Assembly (NCBI GenBank): GCA_031550605.1
Contig: JAVBOK010000006.1
Location: forward strand, 1 to 22,777
Reading direction: 5' to 3'
Length of the DNA: 22,777 nucleotides
From: FLUQ01 sp031550605
GTDB lineage: Bacteria; Desulfobacterota; Desulfovibrionia; Desulfovibrionales; Desulfovibrionaceae
The notes beneath the pieces are model-generated. The model searched no databases. It was not told the DNA's origin and saw only the letters and a list, made by a program, of their open reading frames with translations. Made by a program: the position numbers and the translations under genes. Shown piece after piece: positions 7,009 to 14,313 of the stretch. Numbering within the stretch: position 1 is the stretch's first letter; the number at the start of each line of letters is the position of its first letter.

Positions 7009-7236
7009 ATGAGCAGCAAACCCGAATTACCCAACATTTTGCCTTGCGCCATCTGCGGCGGCTCCAACCAGAGCCTGGAATCATCCCGGCCGGAAGGGCG
7101 GCAGCAGGACATCTGGCGCGTGGTCTGCGAGTGCGGCCATGCCCCTCTGCGCTGGTCCATTTCCGTATCTTCGGCCATCAGGCTGTGGAATCAGCACATG
7201 AGCAACGCCGACGACACCGCCGTCCGTTCCCGCTGA
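7009..7236 (+). CDS. Small Lar-like zinc-ribbon protein
   Basis: This 75-residue protein resembles the restriction-alleviation Lar family. LPCAICGG near the N-terminus (two Cys spaced by two) is followed by VVCECGHAPLRW (a second Cys pair) and the family-typical ending AIRLWNQH. The four cysteines should form a zinc ribbon. ATG 7009 has AAAGG 7 nt upstream. A 13-bp dyad (GTGCGC-C-GCGCAC, 6975-6987) lies just ahead and could be an operator. Lar proteins modulate type I restriction in phage and prophage settings, but no phage gene is visible here and the function is not established for chromosomal copies. It may simply be a small zinc-binding protein. Confidence 0.7.
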   Translation: MSSKPELPNILPCAICGGSNQSLESSRPEGRQQDIWRVVCECGHAPLRWSISVSSAIRLWNQHMSNADDTAVRSR

Positions 7237-7240
7237 ACCG

Positions 7241-7298
7241 GGGGATTTTCGTCTCCGCCCGTGAAAACGCGTGGTTCCGGCCGGAGACAAAAATCCCC
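7241..7298. terminator. Long inverted repeat between convergent genes (probable bidirectional terminator)
   Basis: Arms of 17 nt (7241-7257 and 7282-7298) are complementary with one mismatch, around a 24-nt loop. It begins 4 nt after the Lar-like stop and ends 3 nt before the thioesterase stop. Short T/A runs lie inside the arms, but no free T-tract follows, so termination strength is uncertain. Confidence 0.55.
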
Positions 7299-7301
7299 GC
7301 G

Positions 7302-7685
7302 TCACTGCAGGATGTGTCTGTCCAGCACGAAGCAGGTGAACAGCCCGGTGAAGACTTCGGTATCTTCACGCCGCACGCTGACCCGCACCATGCGTTTACG
7401 GCCGGATTCCCCCTGCAATGCGGCTTCGGCGGTCAGGACCTCGCCCACCCGCACCGGTTTCAGAAAGCTGCTTTCCGCCGCGCCCAGCACCACATTGGGG
7501 TGGTTTACGGCCAGCATGGCCGCGTAATCCGCCATGCCGAAAACAAAACCGCCGTGGACCAGCCCCGTTTCATCCGCGGCCATGGCGGCGGTCGTCGCCA
7601 TGCTCACCACGCTGCGCCCCGGCGCAAGGGAAACCGGCACACCGCACAGATCCGCCGCGATGCCCGCGTGCGTTTTCACATCCAT
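7302..7685 (-). CDS. PaaI-like hotdog-fold thioesterase
   Basis: This 127-residue cytoplasmic protein has the hotdog thioesterase signature: LVHGGFVFGMADYAAMLAVN (about 42-61, with HGG 44-46 and D53) on the central helix, then ESSFLKPVRVGEVLTAEA. This is the PaaI/4HBT pattern, which hydrolyses acyl- or aryl-CoA thioesters. The exact substrate is unknown. The length is typical. ATG 7685 has AGGAG 6 nt upstream. It is a single-gene unit, convergent with the Lar-like gene and divergent from the GT61 operon. Confidence 0.82.
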   Translation of the reverse strand: MDVKTHAGIAADLCGVPVSLAPGRSVVSMATTAAMAADETGLVHGGFVFGMADYAAMLAVNHPNVVLGAAESSFLKPVRVGEVLTAEAALQGESGRKRMVRVSVRREDTEVFTGLFTCFVLDRHILQ

Positions 7686-7794
7686 ACATCACTCCTGTAT
7701 TGTTCTTGCGTGGCGGCAGCCTTTCCACGCCGCCGCGCATGCTCCTGCATAGCCCCGGCGGAGCAGAAACACAATGCCTCTTCGGGATATCCCC

Positions 7795-7823
7795 TTGCTT
7801 TTCAAGTGGAATCCGTTTTATAT
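7795..7823 (+). promoter_or_regulatory. Sigma-70-like promoter for the GT61 operon
   Basis: TTGCTT (7795-7800) is followed after 17 nt by TTATAT (7818-7823) in the divergent intergenic region. The start would be near 7830, leaving a leader of about 140 nt before the ATG at 7971. Confidence 0.45.
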
Positions 7824-7894
7824 CTCGCCATGCATCGGTGAATCATTTCATCAATCGCCCATGGCCGATTGATGCGGGCCGCTTCGCCGGAACA

Positions 7895-7915
7895 CGCCGG
7901 ATCCGGCGGATTTTT
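7895..7915 (+). terminator. Attenuator-like palindrome in the GT61 leader
   Basis: A perfect 14-bp palindrome, CGCCGGATCCGGCG (7895-7908), is followed by GA and five T. It sits between the predicted promoter and the GT61 start, so it could act as a leader terminator. With a 4-nt loop the stem is only five G/C pairs, so it may be leaky. Confidence 0.35.
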
Positions 7916-7970
7916 GCAGCCCGGCCTTGCGCGTCGACGTCGTTCCGCTATCGCGGTACAGGAGGCCGAC

Positions 7971-9053
7971 ATGCCTTTCGCCTTTGACCCGAATGCGTGC
8001 CTTGCGCTTTTCGCGCATGAATACCTTTGCGGGCATCGCGACCGCGGACGGCCTTTCAGCCTGAAGCGTCTGGGCCTGACCTTCCACCGCCTCAAGGACT
8101 GCCTGTGTCTGGGTTTTCCCTGGCAGGTCCTGCTGCCGGTGCACGGCGACACCTTGCCGTACCTGCTCAGAGATTCCTGCCCCTATCTTGCCAACGAGCA
8201 CAAATTGCCGGGATTGGCGGCGGCCGGTCTGAACGCGCGGGTAACCGGCGTCGACGAAGCCGCGCCGTTTTTTCCGCCCGGCGCCGACAATCTCTGGCAC
8301 TGGATGACCGAAAGCCTGCCCCAGCTGCTGGCCCTTGAAGAGGCGGGGTACGACGGTTTGTACATCGTGCCCGAGGGCAGCCGCGTTGTGGACGAAAGCC
8401 TGGCTCTGCTCGGCATCGACCCCGGCCGCCTGCTGCGGTCCGGCGGTGCCTACCGGGTCAGGCGGCTTGTCGTGCCGCCGCGTCTGTCGGGTTTTTCGCT
8501 GGCGGAGAACATGCCTTTGACCGCCTTTTTGCGGCAGCGCCTGTTGGAGGCGGCGGGCACGGTTCCCGGCGGCGGGCGCTGGTATGTCCGGCGTGTTGGA
8601 ACGCGCCGGATCGCCAACGAAGAGGACCTGCTGCCGGTTCTGGACGATTTCGGCTTTACGGCGATGGTGCCGGAGGAACTGCCTCTGAAGGAACAGTTGC
8701 GGGCCATGACCGGAGCGGATTGCTCGTTGATGGCTCACGGGGCCAATTGCAGTCTGGTTCTGATGCAGCGGCCCGGCTCGGTTTTTGTGGAACTGTTCGG
8801 CAACCGCTACGTCAGTTACAACAATATGCACGCCGTGCGTCTGCTGCGGCTGCGCTACCACGCGCTGGCGGAGGATCTGGATCCCTCGTCCTGTGCCGAT
8901 CCGGCGCAACCCGTGGGCGCGTATCTGGCGGCGGGCAGCAGGGCCGACATCACCGTCGACCCCCTGCATGCGCGCATTGTGCTGGAAACAGCGCTTGCCC
9001 CGGCCCGCAAGGCGGGGTATCATCAGCCGCGTAATACCGCAGAAACCGTATGA
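7971..9053 (+). CDS. GT61-family glycosyltransferase (DUF563-like)
   Basis: This 360-residue protein matches the glycosyltransferase 61 pattern. NLWHWMTESLPQLLAL (about 107-122) is the family N-x-x-HW-x-x-E/LP motif. YVRRVGTRRIANEEDL (about 205-220) is the R-x-I-x-N-E motif. MTGADCSLMAHGANCSLVL, then RPGSVFVELF (about 245-275), is the C-terminal nucleotide-sugar-binding region. No signal peptide or membrane helix is evident, so it should be cytoplasmic. It probably transfers a sugar to a cell-surface glycan; donor and acceptor are unknown. ATG 7971 is preceded by a strong AGGAGG 6 nt upstream, preferred over the in-frame ATG at 7869. Its stop overlaps the next gene's start (ATGA), indicating an operon with the NlpC-like and kinase genes. 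Confidence 0.8.
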   Translation: MPFAFDPNACLALFAHEYLCGHRDRGRPFSLKRLGLTFHRLKDCLCLGFPWQVLLPVHGDTLPYLLRDSCPYLANEHKLPGLAAAGLNARVTGVDEAAPFFPPGADNLWHWMTESLPQLLALEEAGYDGLYIVPEGSRVVDESLALLGIDPGRLLRSGGAYRVRRLVVPPRLSGFSLAENMPLTAFLRQRLLEAAGTVPGGGRWYVRRVGTRRIANEEDLLPVLDDFGFTAMVPEELPLKEQLRAMTGADCSLMAHGANCSLVLMQRPGSVFVELFGNRYVSYNNMHAVRLLRLRYHALAEDLDPSSCADPAQPVGAYLAAGSRADITVDPLHARIVLETALAPARKAGYHQPRNTAETV

Positions 9054-9874
9054 TAGGCCGTTCCGATATCCGTTGCCGCTTCGTCCCGCCCAGCCTCTTT
9101 TTTGCGGCGGCGCTGGTGTTTTTCTTTTGCGTATCCGCTTTTCCCGCCGCCGGATCCCCGGCGCCGCCTCCGGATACGGCTGATCCGGCCGCGATCCTGT
9201 CCCCGTTGCTGGGCGTTCCTTACCGCAACGACGGCGTCCGCGATGCGGCCGGCCGCTACACCCTGTTCGCGGAACCCGAAAAGACCTTCGTTTCCCCCGG
9301 CCTGAACTGCAGCGGGCTGGTTGTGCAGGGGGCCAGGCTGCTGCTGCGGCGGAACATTTCCCCGGCCGCGGCCGCGCGTGACCGCCTCGGCGACAGCGGT
9401 GTGAACGCGGCATTGGGGCGGGACTGGGATTTCGGCTGGGATCTGGTCATGAATATCACGGACGGTCTGCCCCGGCGCCTTCCGCTGCCCGGCGGCGGGG
9501 AAGGGGATATCGCGGCGGCGTCCGGAAGGGGGCCGCGCGGGTACGACATCCACGCGCCGTCGTTCTGGCCGGAACTGCTTGAGCGCATCAGGCCGGGGTT
9601 TCTTTATCTTGCGGCTTTCAGCAGGGAAGGCGGCCCCAAACCCTATGTTCTGCGGTATTATCACGTGGGCTTGTTCATCCGCGCGGCGGACGGAGGGGTA
9701 TGGTTCTATCACGCCACCCCGGAAGCGGGCAAAAGTTCCCGCATGGCCTGCGGCACGGAAGAAGGGCGGGCCCGGTTCCTGCGCAGTTTCAGAAACACGG
9801 GAGCCGTGCGGAAAATGCTGTTGCTTCTTGAAACGCCCCTGGCGATGCAACCGGTACCGGCGGGTGTTCCGTGA
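9050..9874 (+). CDS. Exported NlpC/P60-like protein
   Basis: This 274-residue protein has an N-terminal signal sequence (basic start, hydrophobic LFFAAALVFFFCVSAF, then AAGSPAPPP). Following LLGVPYRNDG comes GLNCSGLVVQGARLLL with Cys87, then RYYHVGLFIR with His205 and FYHATPE with His221. The order Cys, His, polar residue is the NlpC/P60 papain-like layout, in which such enzymes cut peptide bonds in peptidoglycan. The family match is by motif only, and the roughly 115 residues between Cys and His are longer than in typical members, so the activity is uncertain. It overlaps the GT61 gene by 4 nt (ATGA) and the kinase gene by 4 nt (GTGA). It likely acts in the periplasm or envelope, alongside the glycan made by the GT61 enzyme. 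Confidence 0.65.
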   Translation: MIGRSDIRCRFVPPSLFFAAALVFFFCVSAFPAAGSPAPPPDTADPAAILSPLLGVPYRNDGVRDAAGRYTLFAEPEKTFVSPGLNCSGLVVQGARLLLRRNISPAAAARDRLGDSGVNAALGRDWDFGWDLVMNITDGLPRRLPLPGGGEGDIAAASGRGPRGYDIHAPSFWPELLERIRPGFLYLAAFSREGGPKPYVLRYYHVGLFIRAADGGVWFYHATPEAGKSSRMACGTEEGRARFLRSFRNTGAVRKMLLLLETPLAMQPVPAGVP

Positions 9875-12201
9875 AGATCCGATCCCGCCTGATACTCGCG
9901 TTTTCCCTGTGCCTGCTGCTGACCTTCGGCGGCATATGCAGCATTGTCTTTTCCTTTGTGAACCGGGAAGCGGAACGGTCGTTTTACGCCCTGGCCATCA
10001 GCCAGCTTGAACGGATCCAGGAACGCATCAACACGTTTATTGAACCGGGCGCCATGAGCATCAGATATCTGGCGAATACGGATCTGCTGCGCAATTCGCG
10101 GGGAATGCTCACCAGCTACCTGGACACCACGCGGACGACGACCCTGCGCTATGTGAATCATCCCCCTTACGAACAGCGCATTTACGACGAATTCATCCGG
10201 GTGCACCGGTCCAACGGCAATTACGGACTGGTGTTCATGGCCAATACGGACGGGCAGTATGCGCAGGCGCCCGAAGGGCATATCAAGACGGCGGGCTATG
10301 ACCCCCGAAAACGCTCCTGGTATGCGGAGGTCATGAATGACTCCAAGGAGGTGACCGTCAGTTCGCCCTACCGGACGACGGGCGGCGGCATGGTGTGCAG
10401 CATTATGGTGAAAACCTTCGACCTGGCCGGTAAACCGCTGGGGATGGTTGGGGTGGATTACAGCCTGCAAAGTCTGATCGCGGACCTGGATGCCCGAAAG
10501 GTTCTGGAGACAGGCTACATCGTGACCCTGGACGCTTCCGGCCAGCTTTTATCCCACGGCGGGGAGGGGGACGGAACGTCCCGCGACGTGCGGGAGTATT
10601 CCGGCCTGCTGCGGCTGATCTCTTCCGGCCCGGACGGGAAATATGTCGGCCGGGCTTCGGACGGTGTTGAAAAATACGTGGTTACGCGCACCATTCCGAA
10701 TCTGAACTGGAAACTGGCCGTGGTTTTCGACATGGCGGAACTGCGGGAATCTCCCTATCAGATCCTGTACACCATGCTGTGCGGCGCCGGGGTCATTTTT
10801 CTGCTCGCGCTGGGCATGGCCGCCATTCTTGCCCGCGGCATTGTCCGGCCCATGGAACAACTTGTGGAAGCGACAAAAATCATTTCCAGCGGCGATTACG
10901 AGCATTCTGAAGACGTGCGCACCCGCCTGCTGCAGCATCTGGCGGTCAGCGGAAAAGGCGAGATGGGCGAAGTTTCCCAGGCCCTGCGTTCCGTGACCCA
11001 TATCCTGCAGCAGCGGATCGAGGCGGCGGTCCAGGCCAGCAAGGCCAAAAGCGAATTTCTGGCCAACATGAGCCACGAAATCCGCACGCCCATGAACGCG
11101 GTCATCGGCCTGTCCCATCTGCTGCTCAAAACGGACCTTACCGCGGCGCAGCGCGATTATGCGGCAAAAATACAGAATTCGGCCAAGGCTCTGCTCGGCG
11201 TCATCAACGACATCCTTGATTTCTCCAAAGTCGAGGCGGGAAAAATCGTCATTGACCGCACGGTGTTCCGTCTTTCCGACGTGCTGGACGACGTTGAAAC
11301 TTTTTTCAGGGAGCAGAGCGCGGCGCGTTCCATCGAACTGCGCATGGAGAGAGACCCCGCGATACCCGACTTTCTGACAGGGGATCCTCTGCGCCTGCGG
11401 CAGGTGCTGCTGAACATCGTGGGCAATGCGTTCAAATTCACCGAAAAAGGCTTTGTCGCCGTCCGCGCCGTCCTGCAGGACCGGAACGAGGATGGCGCCG
11501 TGCTGCGGTTTTCCGTTCGGGACACGGGCATCGGCATGCGCCGGGAACAGGTGGAAAGCCTGTTTGCAGCCTTTGCCCAGGCCGACAGTTCCGTGACGCG
11601 CAAATACGGCGGCACGGGGTTGGGGCTTGCTATCAGCAAACGTCTGATTTTACTCATGGACGGCGATATTTCCGTGGACAGCGAACCGGGGACGGGAACC
11701 ACCATGGTCTTTACCTGCCGGTTCGCCGTTGGCCGCGATCCCCTGGATTCCGGGCCGGTGTGCGCGCCGGACGGGGTGCCGGAGGGACTGGCCGGGCACC
11801 ATGTCCTGCTGGTTGAGGATAATGAAATCAACACCCAGATCGCGGTGGAACTGCTGCAGGATGCGGGCATTCGCGTCACCACGGCGGCGAATGGCGCGGA
11901 AGCCTTGCGGCGTCTGGAAGAATCCGCCGCGCAGGGCAATTCTCCCCCCTTTGACCTGGTGCTGATGGACTTGCAGATGCCCGTGCTTGACGGCTACGAA
12001 GCCACGCGGCGCATCCGCGCGAACCCGGCGTACCGGGACCTGATCGTCATCGCCATGACGGCCCACGCCCTGGCGGACGAACGGGACCGCTGCCTGGCCC
12101 TCGGCATGGCCGGGCATTTGACGAAACCTATCGACGTGGCCGTTCTGTATCAAACTCTCTGCCGTTTCCTCGCGCCGGAAAGGAAATCCCCTGCGCCTTG
12201 A
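9871..12201 (+). CDS. Hybrid sensor histidine kinase with periplasmic Cache domain and receiver
   Basis: This 776-residue inner-membrane kinase has these parts in order. TM1 is at about 7-29. A periplasmic Cache-type sensor spans about 35-290, with the RSWYAEVMNDSKEVTVSSPYRT and GKPLGMVGVDYSL segments. TM2 is at about 298-321, followed by a HAMP-like linker. The HisKA motif FLANMSHEIRTPMNA carries phospho-His402. The HATPase region has an N-box with N519, DTGIGM (551-556), an F-box FAAFAQAD and GGTGLGLAISK. The C-terminal receiver (about 643-765) has the acidic pair E649/D650, phospho-Asp700 in LMDLQMP and Lys752. All catalytic residues are intact. The GTG start at 9871 overlaps the upstream stop. 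Cache domains usually bind small extracellular ligands. No partner response regulator or Hpt protein is encoded nearby. Confidence 0.92.
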   Translation: MKIRSRLILAFSLCLLLTFGGICSIVFSFVNREAERSFYALAISQLERIQERINTFIEPGAMSIRYLANTDLLRNSRGMLTSYLDTTRTTTLRYVNHPPYEQRIYDEFIRVHRSNGNYGLVFMANTDGQYAQAPEGHIKTAGYDPRKRSWYAEVMNDSKEVTVSSPYRTTGGGMVCSIMVKTFDLAGKPLGMVGVDYSLQSLIADLDARKVLETGYIVTLDASGQLLSHGGEGDGTSRDVREYSGLLRLISSGPDGKYVGRASDGVEKYVVTRTIPNLNWKLAVVFDMAELRESPYQILYTMLCGAGVIFLLALGMAAILARGIVRPMEQLVEATKIISSGDYEHSEDVRTRLLQHLAVSGKGEMGEVSQALRSVTHILQQRIEAAVQASKAKSEFLANMSHEIRTPMNAVIGLSHLLLKTDLTAAQRDYAAKIQNSAKALLGVINDILDFSKVEAGKIVIDRTVFRLSDVLDDVETFFREQSAARSIELRMERDPAIPDFLTGDPLRLRQVLLNIVGNAFKFTEKGFVAVRAVLQDRNEDGAVLRFSVRDTGIGMRREQVESLFAAFAQADSSVTRKYGGTGLGLAISKRLILLMDGDISVDSEPGTGTTMVFTCRFAVGRDPLDSGPVCAPDGVPEGLAGHHVLLVEDNEINTQIAVELLQDAGIRVTTAANGAEALRRLEESAAQGNSPPFDLVLMDLQMPVLDGYEATRRIRANPAYRDLIVIAMTAHALADERDRCLALGMAGHLTKPIDVAVLYQTLCRFLAPERKSPAP

Positions 12202-12218
12202 CGGCAGGCGGTTTTTCG

Positions 12219-12237
12219 CGGCGCGCCGGTATTTTTG
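12219..12237 (+). terminator. Weak terminator-like site after the kinase gene
   Basis: The palindrome CGGCGCGCCG (12219-12228) is followed by GTATTTTTG, 17 nt after the kinase stop. The stem has no proper loop, so the call is tentative. Confidence 0.25.
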
Positions 12238-12247
12238 CGGAGCCTTC

Positions 12248-12274
12248 TAAAGTTTTGCCTCTCCCCGCCGAATA
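12248..12274 (+). promoter_or_regulatory. Flagellar sigma-28 (FliA) promoter
   Basis: TAAAGTTT (12248-12255) is identical to the FliA -35 consensus. After exactly 11 nt comes GCCGAATA (12267-12274), 6 of 8 to the GCCGATAA -10 element. Transcription would start near 12282, about 40 nt before the ATG at 12322. This places the next two genes in the late flagellar/chemotaxis regulon (inference). Confidence 0.7.
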
Positions 12275-12321
12275 AGAGATAGCTGCCAAGGATGGCGGCC
12301 TGGAACTCAGGGAGAGAGGCC

Positions 12322-12789
12322 ATGCTGGAATATTACCGGTTCAAGGAAATCCACGATCTTTTCATCAAGGGCCGCACGGACGAGGCCCGGCAGCACATGG
12401 CGGAACTGCAGGCCCGCTATGTGGCCCTGTGCGACGAGAATTCCATGCTGCGTACCCAGATACAGGGGTACGAGGATGTTCTCTATCTGTCGCGGAATCT
12501 TATTTTTGACGGCGCGTTCTACTGGCTGGTCACGGGCAGCATCAAGCAGGGGCCTTTCTGCCCTGTATGCTATAACCGCGACGGGTTGCTGCTGCGGCTT
12601 GCGGATGACGGCGTTTTGCGTCAGTGCCTGAGTTGCGGATCACGGTTTGAACGGAACCGGCCCGCGCAGGCCAAGGCGGCCTCCGGCAGCGAACCGGTTC
12701 CGGAACGCCGGCGGGAAGAACCCGTTGCCGTGGGAATGCCGGCCGCCCGCGCTTCGCGCAAGGCGATCGTCATCCCCTTCGCCAAGTGA
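12322..12789 (+). CDS. Coiled-coil zinc-ribbon protein of unknown function
   Basis: This 155-residue soluble protein was not recognised as a named family. A helical, probably coiled-coil, N-terminal part (about 18-55) leads to a zinc ribbon: CPVC at 80-83 and CLSC at 102-105, an 18-residue knuckle spacing. A basic, low-complexity tail (about 108-155) ends in AIVIPFAK. ATG 12322 has GGGAGAGAGG just upstream. The ATG at 12292 lies too close to the predicted transcription start to be favoured. A near-consensus FliA promoter precedes it, and the degenerate receiver/TPR gene starts 16 nt downstream. It may be an adaptor linked to motility signalling. That is inferred from promoter and neighbour only. 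Confidence 0.75.
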   Translation: MLEYYRFKEIHDLFIKGRTDEARQHMAELQARYVALCDENSMLRTQIQGYEDVLYLSRNLIFDGAFYWLVTGSIKQGPFCPVCYNRDGLLLRLADDGVLRQCLSCGSRFERNRPAQAKAASGSEPVPERRREEPVAVGMPAARASRKAIVIPFAK

Positions 12790-12804
12790 GCAAGGGGGCC
12801 CGCC

Positions 12805-14001
12805 GTGACTTCGCACTCTTTCACCAACGCGCTTCTCCTGGCCGAAGACGAATCCCTGCTGGCCCTGGACCGGCAGATTTTGCGCCGCATGGGCGTGCCG
12901 CGCCCGGTCTTTTTTTCTTCGGGCCGCAAGGCCCTGGACCATCTGGCGGCCGCGGCCTCCCTGGGCCGGGCCGTGGGGGACGGCATGAGCGCCGCCCGCC
13001 ATGCCGCGGACATGCTGATCTGCCACGAGCGGCTGGCGGATATGAGCGGCCTGCAATTTCTGGCCTACGTGCGCGGGACGCCCGGACTAAGCGGTATTCC
13101 CGCGCTGCTGCTGGTCGGCAACAGGGATAGCGCCATAGCCCGGGCGGCGCTGGCCTGCAATTCCTGCGCGGTTTTGTGCCGCCCGTATACTGAAAACCAG
13201 GCGGCATCCGCCCTGGCGGCCGCGGTCATGCCGGATGCGTTGCACGCCCCGCTGGCGCTGCCCCCGTCCTTTGCCGCCACATTTCGTCAGGAAAGGCGGA
13301 AAATGGGCGATCTGCCGCCCCTTTCGCCCCTGCCCCTGTCGCGGACGAACGGCGCGAAACCCGCCCCGGAACCCGCGGCCGAAAGCGCGGAGGCGTTGTT
13401 CCGGGCCGGATTCGCCGCATCGCAGAGCGAGGATTGGAGCCGGGCGTCGGAATTGCTGAAAAAAAGCCACTCTCTGGATCCCTTGCGGCCGGAAACCTGT
13501 GTGGCCCTTAACCGGGTGTCGGCCGCGCAGGGGCGGGAAGAGGATGCGCGCATCTGGCTGTGCCGGGCCGGGGCGGCATATCTGCGCCGCGGCGACCGGA
13601 CTCGGGCGCGGGAAGTGTTCATCCGGCTGCCCCGCGGCAAAAGCGGCCAGACCCCCCTGCTGCGCGAGGCGGCTTCCTGGCTGGAATCCGGCGAAGTGAA
13701 GGTCGCGGCGTTGATCTTTATGGAAGCGCACGCTCTGGATCCGGACACTCCGCTGCACGCCGTGATCGGTCGGGCCTGCCTGTTCACACCCGCGCCGGAA
13801 GAACATATGCGGCACCTGGTGCAGGCCCTGGTGGACGTCGGGCACGCGTCCACCGCCGGACGGCTGCATTCGCGGCTGCTGCGCGAAGAGGAACAGGAAG
13901 AGCCGGCTCCCGCGTCCGGTTTTCTGCATCGTTTCCCGGTGCTGCACGATATCCTTTCCGTGGCGGGATACACCTTTAAAGCATGGCGGACCGCGGCCTG
14001 A
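12805..14001 (+). CDS. Degenerate receiver domain fused to TPR-like repeats
   Basis: This 398-residue cytoplasmic protein starts with a CheY-like receiver fold (about 8-140). The acidic pair E14/D15 (LLLAEDE) is present. The phospho-acceptor position reads LICHERLADMSG, so the usual Asp is His74, and the conserved Lys of the L-x-K-P motif is Arg126 (CRPY). The receiver therefore should not be phosphorylated in the normal way. A Pro/Ala-rich linker (about 140-190) joins it to helical TPR-like repeats (about 192-365), for example EALFRAGFAASQSEDWSRAS. GTG 12805 has AAGGGGG 7 nt upstream. It follows the zinc-ribbon gene by 16 nt and probably shares the FliA promoter. A protein-binding scaffold for motility or chemotaxis output is plausible. 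An enzyme role is not supported. Confidence 0.78.
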   Translation: MTSHSFTNALLLAEDESLLALDRQILRRMGVPRPVFFSSGRKALDHLAAAASLGRAVGDGMSAARHAADMLICHERLADMSGLQFLAYVRGTPGLSGIPALLLVGNRDSAIARAALACNSCAVLCRPYTENQAASALAAAVMPDALHAPLALPPSFAATFRQERRKMGDLPPLSPLPLSRTNGAKPAPEPAAESAEALFRAGFAASQSEDWSRASELLKKSHSLDPLRPETCVALNRVSAAQGREEDARIWLCRAGAAYLRRGDRTRAREVFIRLPRGKSGQTPLLREAASWLESGEVKVAALIFMEAHALDPDTPLHAVIGRACLFTPAPEEHMRHLVQALVDVGHASTAGRLHSRLLREEEQEEPAPASGFLHRFPVLHDILSVAGYTFKAWRTAA

Positions 14002-14041
14002 ACCGGCATTTTGCCCGGCCGCGCGTCCCGTTCGCACCCCC

Positions 14042-14180
14042 CCGCCGTCACGGCGGATCTGCCAGATTGAGGACAAACCCCGTCCAAGCCGGGTTGCAAA
14101 GGCATGTTCGCTCCGGCGCTTACCGGCGGCAATGAATGCCGCCTGCGCCCGCGTGGAAGCCTGTTGCCAAAGAAGGCTTT
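14042..14180 (+). ncRNA. Candidate structured RNA: tandem hairpins downstream of the receiver/TPR gene
   Basis: Within the 363-nt gene-free region, four inverted repeats follow each other: CCGCCG-TCA-CGGCGG (14042-14056), AACCC/GGGTT (14076-14080, 14091-14095), GGCGGCA-ATGAA-TGCCGCC (14125-14143) and AAGCCT/AGGCTT (14157-14162, 14174-14179). A strong terminator follows directly. The block may be a long 3' UTR or a separate small RNA. No own promoter was found and no known family is recognised. Confidence 0.35.
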
Positions 14181-14192
14181 GCCGACTGCTTC

Positions 14193-14235
14193 GCAGCTCC
14201 CGCCGTGACGGCGGGGGCTGCGTTTTGTCTTTCTT
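14193..14235 (+). terminator. Strong intrinsic terminator
   Basis: The stem GCAGC-T-CCCGCCG / CGGCGGG-G-GCTGC (14193-14221) has a 3-nt loop and is followed by GTTTTGTCTTTCTTG. It ends the 12322-14001 transcript and insulates the sigma-54 operon downstream. Confidence 0.85.
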
Positions 14236-14264
14236 GTCTTTACTGTTCATGACTAATCGCGCCA

Positions 14265-14280
14265 AAGCATCCTTTTGCTT
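14265..14280. promoter_or_regulatory. Candidate activator site upstream of the sigma-54 promoter
   Basis: The imperfect palindrome AAGCA-TCCTTT-TGCTT lies about 35 bp upstream of the -24 element. It could be an enhancer site for the convergent sigma-54 activator, but this is close for an enhancer and only 5-bp arms are seen. Confidence 0.25.
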
Positions 14281-14313
14281 CCTGTAACCACTTGATCCGC
14301 ATGTGGATATTCA

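Noticed and set aside
7851..9413. 520-residue minus-strand open frame opposite the GT61 and NlpC-like genes
   Set aside because: Low-complexity Arg/Gln/Pro composition. The opposite strand carries recognisable motifs and good ribosome sites.
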